From positions 5,766,001 through 5,830,000 of the forward strand of contig JBANAY010000001.1 in the NCBI GenBank assembly GCA_037952775.1: a stretch of DNA of 64,000 nt, written 5' to 3'. The stretch comes from Clonostachys chloroleuca. Lineage: Eukaryota > Ascomycota > Sordariomycetes > Hypocreales > Bionectriaceae. Positions 56,240 to 64,000 of the stretch are shown in pieces. The translations under genes were made by a program, and so were the position numbers. Position 1 is the stretch's first letter. Every line of letters starts with the position of its first letter. The notes under the pieces are model-generated. The model did no database searches, had not been told where the DNA came from, and worked only from the letters and a program-made list of their open reading frames with translations.

Positions 56240-58381
56240 ATGACAACACTCCCAGCTTTTATGGGTTGGCCGCTGACATCGATTCTAGTGTCAGTGGACA
56301 ACTATCAGACTGCCCCATTCACGTATCGCTATGGCGCTTCTCACTTAGACAGGAAATGGGGGAGAAAAATACAGTGCTGCCTAGCACCACTTGAGGACAT
56401 GGGCCGCCATGAACCTGCAATTGGGTGTCACAACAGATGTCTGGCATTTTTGACTAAGTTGGAGCCTTCGTTGGAGTTTCGATCCGGCATGCCTTTGTGG
56501 CCCTATACTGAACTGATGGACAAGAACAGCAAACCATCTGGAATCGATCTTTTAGATGCATCAACGAAAAGCAATCTGGAGAGACTGTACGATGTAAGAC
56601 AGCCGGCCAAGGCAAGCATACACCCTTTCAGTGTGAAGGGGCTTTTACACCGCACTGGAATCTTCAAGTCTGTCTTTACCGACCGAATTCATACGGTCAG
56701 ATCGCCTTTACACAGATTGTACACTACCAGTATATACTGGTATGACCCTTCTGTGTATGAAGACGATCGTCGACTTCGGGTCTCCACCGACATGTTCTGC
56801 GACCTTCTTCGAAATACAATTGGCCGCGATTGCAAACTTCCTACTGAAATTTGGCGGATGATAGCAGCATATCTCTCCCCTGAGTACGCAATCGCGTCAT
56901 TATGGACGGCGCCTTACCGGGGAGAGTCAACGGTGGTTCTCTCGGAGGATATATGGGCAACGCATGTCTGGATCGACGGTGTTGCATATGTGTCAAGTCT
57001 CTCGCATGATCCAAGCCCAGACGCCAAACTGCTCTTTGAAGCCGGCCTAAAACGCGAAAATATAAGTTTTTACATCATGGAAGATCATTTGGGAATACAG
57101 CAGGTGCACATTTGCAGCACGCCTCCGGCGGCTGACAACTTACCAGACCGGTCTGTGTGGTGGCGGGTTCATCCAGTCGAAGACATGGATGACGAGTTCG
57201 TATTCTCTTCCGACGTAAGTTACAAAGTTTTGCCTATAGAATCGCGGAATATATCTCGTTTTTTATCTAAGATACGTAATACAGGGAATCAAATTGCAGC
57301 AGCTGACATTGCCGCCACCTGAGCGTGATACCAAACTCCGGCATATCCCCACCAACTGTTCATGGTCAGAGCCTCTTCCACGTTCTGAGCTAGCAGTGCT
57401 GTCCTTGATGCGGCTAAATTCGCGACTGGGAGTCCCGAGATTCGTGCCATTCACCATCAACGAGGCTGATTGTACAGGATATACTGCATGTTGGATCGTA
57501 CCCAAAAACCCCAAGCGCGGGGCAGGCCTACTGCACCTACACGCCCATAAACCCGGAGAGGATCGAAGTTTCTATCAAAAGACTGCCAACCGCGGTGGGG
57601 ACTTGGTTTGGACCTATATGCCAATGAAGTTAGGAGAGAGAGTCGACCAAGTATGGACTAGGCACGGCAACTACTCTTTCGATGTTACGCTCGCGGTGAG
57701 ATATTCCATATCCCGTGCATCCATCTTGAAGAATTACTGACAAAACCGCAGTTGAAGACGTCTATGGGTCGTATAGTGGCTGCTGGCCCATTCAAGACCT
57801 TGGATTTTACCGATTCAAGTAGCCCCTGGACGTGCATTGCTCAGCTTTCAACAACCAGCTCCGATCGGCTGTGGCTCGACGGTCCTCATGCGAATGGCCA
57901 ACCGTTTTCATGTATCGCAGGACCGATGCGTTGCAAATATACGACGAAACCGTTGCCCGTCCACACGATGGTGGCATCACCGTTTGCTCAACTCGCCTCC
58001 TTCCATTCATCAGCTTCCCTTGAAGATGTCAAGGAAATTGTCGTTAGCCGGCTAGAAACTTCCTCTCGCAAATGGATATCTGGGATGCTTTTCCGCTATG
58101 AAAATGGAGATGCAACCGCTGTCGGGGATTTCCGACTAGACGCTGCTAGCCAACATATTCGTGTGGTGAAATCCTCGGGTCTTTACCTCGGAATGGTAAA
58201 ATCCCTCAGCCGCACATATGTCAGTGGGATTGACATTGTTTCCCCCGATACGGGCTCGCTTTTATGGAAAACCTTTCCATGGTCGGGGAGCTTGTATTGG
58301 TGGTTTACCCCGAAAACGTGCTATGTCGAGCACAGTGAGCTTCCTTATATCAACGGCGTCGTCGAGGTGATCGATGAATGA
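56240..58381 (+). CDS. F-box-like hypothetical protein
   Basis: Exons are 56240-57214, 57285-57695 and 57752-58381, all phase 0, about 671 residues from the first ATG used; the true start may lie upstream. An F-box-like helix pair, CKLPTEIWRMIAAYLSPEY, sits near residues 200-218. The rest is a beta-rich region with many Trp and Gly residues (VWWRVHP, SLYWWFTP) that may form a propeller-like substrate module. F-box proteins recruit targets to SCF ubiquitin ligases; that role is inferred here. Both introns have good splice sites (GTAAGT...ACAG and GTGAGA, TTACTGAC, GCAG). No link to neighbours is seen. Confidence 0.65.
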
Positions 58382-59030
58382 ACTCACCTGGGCATTTTTT
58401 TTTTTTTTTGGATGACTAGGCCCGTTCAAGATGATTGTAATTGTAACGAATAATGCTCTCGTTGTGGTTCATTGTATCGGAGGCCTTTGTATTAGAATCG
58501 CGGTACTGCTGTAGGATATTTGACGATGTTTAGCTCTCCTCAGATCGAGAATAAAAGAATCCCCTCGCAATACAGAAATGATCCCCCTTTATGCATTTTA
58601 CGTCCATCCGAAGGAAAGTAGGGAACAAATTGACCCTGCATATCTTACTCAATGATAGGTATGCTAAGACAAGTGTATGCCAATTTTAAATTGAATTTAA
58701 GTTTAAGTTGTCATCTGAATTCCTGGATTCATCCTTTTCTTGGGCTGGAAGTGAGGGCATCTCATACGCGATAAGCAATACGCAATACGCTCCGCGATGC
58801 GCCAAGCATGGCCACACTTGATGGCTCGGTACGCTTTTTTGTGGCTATGCTAATTATACTCCAGATGACCAAGGTGACATTCTCAGGATGAGAAACTCCC
58901 GTCAAAAGATTAAATACTCCCTGGCCGGTCTTGGTTCTACGATCCTTCCCAATTCTCAATCCAGCTCTCATCTACAGTCTTCCCAACCAACTCCCATCTA
59001 CAGTCTACCTACAGCATATACAGTATCAAC
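58382..59030. other. Intergenic, F-box-like 3' end and membrane protein promoter
   Basis: A T tract of about 16 nt lies near 58395-58410, just after the F-box-like stop. A tandem-like TCTACAGTCT occurs twice (58970-59007) in the 5' leader of the next gene. Confidence 0.4.
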
Positions 59031-59570
59031 ATGAACAGTCGGATGCGCTCATCATTTAAGCTACTCAGCCTACTCCCAGCATTGGTTATCGCTGCCCCAG
59101 CCGCACTGGCGCCAGCAAGCGAACAATTGTCGATACTTCCCAGGGATGACGACCGCCCTTACTATTTCCCAATCGGAGGAATAATCGCCATCCCGCTGGC
59201 TGTCGTAGCCCTCCTCGTCGTCACCGTTGGGCTCGTAAGGCGCAAGTACTATGCTAAGCCATCCGCGCCGACCACCCAGCCGCCAACGATAGCGCTGGCA
59301 GACCGGGGACGAATGGACACTCTACCGGTATACCAACGGGAGGAAAACAACTCCGCGGTGACCGCGGACTCGCAATCCACATCAAGTTCTGGTCTGGCCA
59401 AGCCACAAGACGAGCCACCGGCTTACGCACCACCACCACCGAACAGCTCTACTACACCCGAAAACCAGGCTGCACCCGCTGCCAACCCATCCTCACCCCG
59501 TACGACTTCGACGGCACAAAATAATCCAACTAGCGAAGAAGTAGCGCCGGGTAATGGTCGAGCTTCATAA
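59031..59570 (+). CDS. Single-pass membrane protein with PPxY motif
   Basis: A 179-residue hypothetical protein. The N-terminal signal peptide runs to about residue 27 (LLSLLPALVIAAPAALA). A short lumenal or extracellular stretch follows. One transmembrane helix (IGGIIAIPLAVVALLVVTVGLV, about 48-69) precedes a basic stop-transfer RRKYY. The cytosolic tail is disordered and Pro/Ser/Thr-rich. It contains DEPPAYAPPPP, a PPxY ligand for WW domains such as those of Rsp5/Nedd4 ubiquitin ligases. The overall layout resembles small fungal wall-sensor or adaptor proteins, but no family is recognised. Single exon. Confidence 0.7.
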   Translation: MNSRMRSSFKLLSLLPALVIAAPAALAPASEQLSILPRDDDRPYYFPIGGIIAIPLAVVALLVVTVGLVRRKYYAKPSAPTTQPPTIALADRGRMDTLPVYQREENNSAVTADSQSTSSSGLAKPQDEPPAYAPPPPNSSTTPENQAAPAANPSSPRTTSTAQNNPTSEEVAPGNGRAS

Positions 59571-62160
59571 ACGGGCCCGTCCTGATACCTCGATACTTGG
59601 GTTGGAAAGCTTTCTACCCGCATCATACTAACATCATACCAGCATCACGGAATGGGAAGGCGATAGGCAAATGGAGTGATTGAGGGTGATAAATATGTGA
59701 ACACGACGGTCTCGATATAGATTTTCTTCTTTGGAGTTCTTGTTAGCGTTGGAGTTATACGTCTAATAAGATACCGTGTCAGTTTATTCAGTTAGTTTAG
59801 TTCTACATGCGATCAGAGTACAATTAGAATTTTGATTTTCATTCATCCTTGCCTACTTGAATTGTGATCAGAGTGTTGAAAGAAATTCGCACCAGGGCAA
59901 GGGCACTGTTGCGTCATGTGACATAAAACGACGGGATTTGTCGAAGTCACATTATTCATCGACGAAGAGCCCAAGAAATGATCAGGCATCCCTTTGAACG
60001 CTAGATGGCCTGCTAGAATTTTCATAGGTCATTCATTGGGCAAGGAATCGAGGAGTGTTTTGCTTGATCTAATGGCATGGTCACTCGAAATAGAGACGCG
60101 GGCGAAATGTGCAGCACCTCGTCACTAGTAGGGTTTATATCTTCGTTTGAACATCATATTTCCCTCTATCTACTCTGTAGATAATTGCAGTTGGCCTAGC
60201 AGTGAAGTTATATCTACACCCACAATCTCCCAATAGGGAAAGACTGGCGTTTTGGCTTCGTACGCCGATGTGACGATGCTGTAGCCACCAGACTTTAGGG
60301 GATATAATTAAACCCGCCGCATTGCCGATCCTAATGTTGCTACTCTACAGTGCTGGACGGTTGCAATTGTTAGAAATTGCAGTCCATAGAATGAGTACCA
60401 TCCGCCCGTATTTGTGGATGATATCGGGGCCAGAATGTCACTTACCAAATCCTCCATCAACGGAAGGTCCCTTAAACATGAATCATCGGTGTTCATGCAT
60501 GTGGCAAGCAAATGCCTTCGCAGGCTGTCAATCACGGAACCAGGCTGTACCCCCCGGCGCCCCTGTCCTTGGCTCAGAGCCGCGCCTTGTTCTAGCCACA
60601 CACGTCCCACTATAAAACTTCGCAGGACAGGCTTCCGGATTCTCCCGGTGGGCCAGGCTTCTCATCCTGACCTGTCACCGGCCTGAGCCTAATCACACCT
60701 TTTCTCGTCTTACTCACACAACCAGGTGCTTTTTCTTGGCGTGGTGAGAGTGGGATGTTGAATCGAGAGATGTGTCTGGCCTTCGTCTCGGACGCGTACG
60801 CCCAAGGCCCCGTCCCATCGTATCGTGTTCCAAGTGATCAACGGTTGGCTTTAAGTGCGATCTTCAGTCGTGTCCAAGCTAATTGCGGTATTGGCGGCGG
60901 CCCGCGTTAGGATGATGCATGCAAGAGGTCAAAACATGGTGAATATGGAACTTTCTACTCTTCACAGGCAAGGAGAAGAGGTTTCACAGGATGGTTGAGA
61001 CGTCGGCTGAAACCGCCAGAAAAATCGGTCATTGCCCGGTCCATGGTGGGCTGTGCATGAATCATCGAAGTTTATCGCCTGGTCCGTATTTGTCGTTGGC
61101 GGCCGTCCCCCCTGTCCATGCCGACCACGTTTTCCTGTCAACTCGGGCCTAATCGCTGAATAAGTGGGAGAAAAATATTTCACAATTTTCAGAATGATAA
61201 GAAAACACACATCAATACGTCCTTGGGCCTAAAATAGCAGGGAGCTTCAGGGTTCATGACTTGAATGTCGAGTGCTTATCTAACAAGGGGCCGGGGGTTG
61301 AAGCTGCTTGGAGATTACCATTGTTGCAGCCCAACCTACTTACGTAGTGCGAGAATAGATGGATGAATAATGTCAAAATAAACTCCTGGATCTTCAGACC
61401 GAGGGAGATGGACATGCTCACTGCTGCTGCGACTCTCAGAGGCTGCGTGCTGGGCTCTTCCAAGGGGGTCACCATTCTTGCGTCCTCCTGCAGATCGTAG
61501 ATTGTCGGTGGTATTCTCACACCCCCTTGTGCATTCGTTTATCGACCACACCCTCCTGGACTTGGCAGTGGATATGGCCGAATCTTATATCCTGGTACCG
61601 CCGCTCCGGGTCATCGCCCGCGCCGTCGGATCACGTTAGCAAAGCGGCACTCATTGGACTTGGCTCAGGTTATACAACAGATCAGCAAGGGTCCCCTGGA
61701 TCTGGATAGACATCCCATTGCTTCTTTTTCTCCTTCGGACGATACAGGATCAGATACTGGAATCACTCCCCTGGAAGATGCCCACTGGCCAGGAGTCTTG
61801 CCAAAGTGAAACCCTAGACGAGGCGATACGCTCGAGCCACAAGGACCGAATCGCGGACCATCTACTTGTTTTGTTTTTCATACCTGTTATGCCATGATTC
61901 TCACGCCTGTGGCAAGGGATGACCTTGCGAGGCTCCGCTATTGGGCCTGATTGGGTTCCTAGCTAGCCGGTCAATCACCTGTTAGCAAACGTGTTTACGA
62001 GACCTGAGCTGTATGGCTGTGCTCCCCTGAGTTTCCTTGGGGATATAAGGGGATACGGATCCCGTCGAAGGTTATCAGAAGTATGCCGAGTGACAATACA
62101 CAATCATTCAAATGACTTCTCACAGTGATATTTCCCTAAACAATCATTTAATAGTTCATC
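59571..62160. other. 2.6-kb intergenic region upstream of TDT transporter
   Basis: No ORF with clear coding features was found on either strand. A long promoter region for the transporter, or unrecognised non-coding transcripts, would both fit. Confidence 0.4.
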
Positions 62161-63504
62161 ATGGAGCGTCCCGATTACCCCGGTTTCTCCTCGACCACGA
62201 CGACCGCGCAAAACTCTACGGCACCGACCCGACAAAACTCCACAGATAATCTCCATTGCCTACATCTGCTTTCTCGCCCGGGCGACAAGAGTAGCAAGGA
62301 GAGAGACATCGACCTTCAACGTATCGCACTGCGACCGATCGTCTCAAAGCCGGGCCTACATACTCCAGACGAATCCATCAACAATGAGGTTCACAGGCGG
62401 CACTCGATCTCAATTCGTGAACGGATGCTTCATTTTACATGGGCATGGTTTACTTTCCCCATGAGCTGTGGTGGCATATCTCTCCTCATCTACATGCAAC
62501 CACACCAGTTCCAGGGTCTCAGAACTATTGGAATGGTCTTGTATGCGCTAAACCTTTTCATATTTACCTCCATATGTCTTGGTCTTGTCACACGATTCAT
62601 TCTACATCCTGGAACCCTAACAAAGTCTATTTTGCATGCTCGCGAGGGTTTCTTCTTCCCAACATTCTTTCTCGCTATAGCAACCATCATCACAACCACA
62701 CAGCGATACGCAATACCAGAAAATAATGTTCCAACAGTGTGGGCGACGAAGGCCATCTTTTGGGCCTACTTAACCCTCACTTTTATACTCGCGGTTGGAC
62801 AATACACATATCTGTTTGATAGCCATAGCTTCAAACTGCAGTCTATGATGCCAAGCTGGATCTTGCCCATCTTCCCGGTCATGCTGACTGGCACGATTGC
62901 TACTGTGATTTTGGATGCCCAGGATAACATCTCCCCCATGGCTATCATCACGGCTGGACTGACTTGCCAGGGCCTGGGCTTCTCCGTGTCCTTCATGATG
63001 TACGCACACATGATCGGGAGACTAATGGAGTCTGGCCTCCCAAACAGGGAGCATAGGCCAGCCCTGTTCATGTGTGTTGGGCCACCAGCTTTCACAGCCC
63101 TTGCCCTCATTGGCCTGGCAAACAAGATCCCCCAGAACCTCACCAACACCGACAGCATATCGACACATGTTGACACCATTCGAACTGTGGCCCTGCTGGC
63201 AGCTGTCTTCATGTGGACAATTAGTCTTTGGTGGTTCTGCATCGCTACAATCTCCATCATTGCATCCCCACCTAAATACTTCCACCTTGGCACCTGGGCA
63301 ATGGTGTTTCCCAACACTGGCTTCACTCTCGCGACTATCTCTATTGGCAAAGAATTCCAATCTGAGGCAATCTTATGGGTTGCAACTGCGATGAGCATTA
63401 TTGTCATTACTGTTTTCATCGGCGTTTTCGTCTGGCTCATTAGGGCTGTTTATATCCAGGATATCATGTATCCTGGGCGCGACGAGGATGTCACAGATCA
63501 CTAG
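62161..63504 (+). CDS. TDT-family transporter (Mae1/Ssu1-like, dicarboxylate or sulfite)
   Basis: Single-exon, 447-residue plasma-membrane transporter of the tellurite-resistance/dicarboxylate family, which includes yeast malate permease Mae1 and sulfite pump Ssu1. The first 85 residues are hydrophilic. The membrane domain then opens with RERMLHFTWAWFTFPMSCGGISLLIY, the family's first-helix signature. About ten helices follow, including GMVLYALNLFIFTSICLGLVTRF, SWILPIFPVMLTGTIATVI and WAMVFPNTGFTLATISIG. The conserved Phe-Pro-rich segments of the pore family are present. Substrate cannot be settled by sequence. A sulfite oxidase gene is in the window, but 48 kb away, so no link is claimed. 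Confidence 0.88.
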   Translation: MERPDYPGFSSTTTTAQNSTAPTRQNSTDNLHCLHLLSRPGDKSSKERDIDLQRIALRPIVSKPGLHTPDESINNEVHRRHSISIRERMLHFTWAWFTFPMSCGGISLLIYMQPHQFQGLRTIGMVLYALNLFIFTSICLGLVTRFILHPGTLTKSILHAREGFFFPTFFLAIATIITTTQRYAIPENNVPTVWATKAIFWAYLTLTFILAVGQYTYLFDSHSFKLQSMMPSWILPIFPVMLTGTIATVILDAQDNISPMAIITAGLTCQGLGFSVSFMMYAHMIGRLMESGLPNREHRPALFMCVGPPAFTALALIGLANKIPQNLTNTDSISTHVDTIRTVALLAAVFMWTISLWWFCIATISIIASPPKYFHLGTWAMVFPNTGFTLATISIGKEFQSEAILWVATAMSIIVITVFIGVFVWLIRAVYIQDIMYPGRDEDVTDH

Positions 63505-64000
63505 AAAGAACTTTCTCCTTTTCTTTTCTCTCAATCTTTGTGTACCATCACATGCTATCGATAGACGGAGGTTACGGTTGGGTCATCTCGTTTCTTTCTT
63601 CTCTTTTTTTTTTTTTCTCCTTTTTCCTTTTTCGTTTTCCTTGTTGTAGCGTTTGGTTGAATAGACATACTAGAATACGCAATCACTTTGGGTGGGATAG
63701 ATAGAATTATTTCATAGATAGGATACCCAAATATTTCAGTTCACAGGTTAATCAAAATCGGCCATGGCAGTGGCCTTGATATTCAAAATTACTTATCCAC
63801 TCGCCCGCGCACACTCTACATGCTTGCCCTCAAGGTGGAAAAATAGAAGAATGGACACAAGCGATTCTACAGGGACTAAAATCAGCTCACAAATTGCTCA
63901 AGCGCGTCATACAATAGCAAACCAAATCCTTGATCAACTTTAATTAGCTGAAAACCTATAATTTATTCTCCTCGTTCTAGTCCAGACTAAAACTATTCCG
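63505..64000. other. 3' flank of TDT transporter to window end
   Basis: A T/C-rich tract (63593-63640) lies after the stop. No gene is seen before the window ends. Confidence 0.4.

Overview
This window reads as nuclear DNA of a filamentous ascomycete. Genes carry short (about 45-75 nt) GT-AG introns with CTAAC-like branch sites, and the families present (HeLo/NACHT/ankyrin and HET-like proteins, a GH115 glucuronidase, a TDT-type transporter) are typical of Pezizomycotina. I would guess Eurotiales, but that is inference. No rRNA, CRISPR or bacterial-type operon is present.

Layout. 1-5.6 kb: a HeLo-NACHT-ankyrin-ZZ protein of the fungal NLR-like type. 6.2-7.1 kb: a beta-hydroxyacid dehydrogenase. 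8.6-13.6 kb: a divergent catalase / sulfite oxidase pair, each frame-broken by a 2-nt indel. 13.9-20.0 kb: the most interesting block, three intact intron-free genes: a fatty acyl-CoA reductase fused to a DHAP acyltransferase, an alkyl-DHAP synthase, and a DegT/DnrJ-type PLP aminotransferase. Together they look like an ether-lipid pathway with an unexpected amination step. An identical 13-bp palindrome lies in both intergenic regions of this block. 20.2-24.2 kb: a large HET-like protein joined by a well-formed intron to a polytopic membrane tail. 24.7-25.8 kb: three tRNA-Trp(CCA) copies, one carrying a 53-nt insert with all the marks of a spliceosomal intron.

27-30.2 kb: secreted GH115 alpha-glucuronidase. 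31.7-35.1 kb: a long coiled-coil protein with two frame breaks. 35.1-39.5 kb: no convincing gene. 39.6-41.4 kb: a sugar-transporter pseudogene with three separate lesions. 42.5-44.3 kb: adenylosuccinate lyase. 44.9-46.7 kb: M20 dipeptidase. 46.8-53.5 kb: AT-rich DNA with three copies of a small inverted-repeat element, a DJ-1/PfpI protein and a proline racemase-family protein. 54-64 kb: a Cys-rich small ORF, an F-box-like protein, a single-pass membrane protein with a PPxY motif, and a TDT-family transporter.

Care is needed because several otherwise well-conserved genes contain 1-4 nt frame breaks. These may be real decay or assembly error. The ether-lipid genes, GH115, adenylosuccinate lyase, the dipeptidase and the racemase are all intact, so the damage is not uniform. 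Exon boundaries were placed by reading splice signals and protein continuity by eye.
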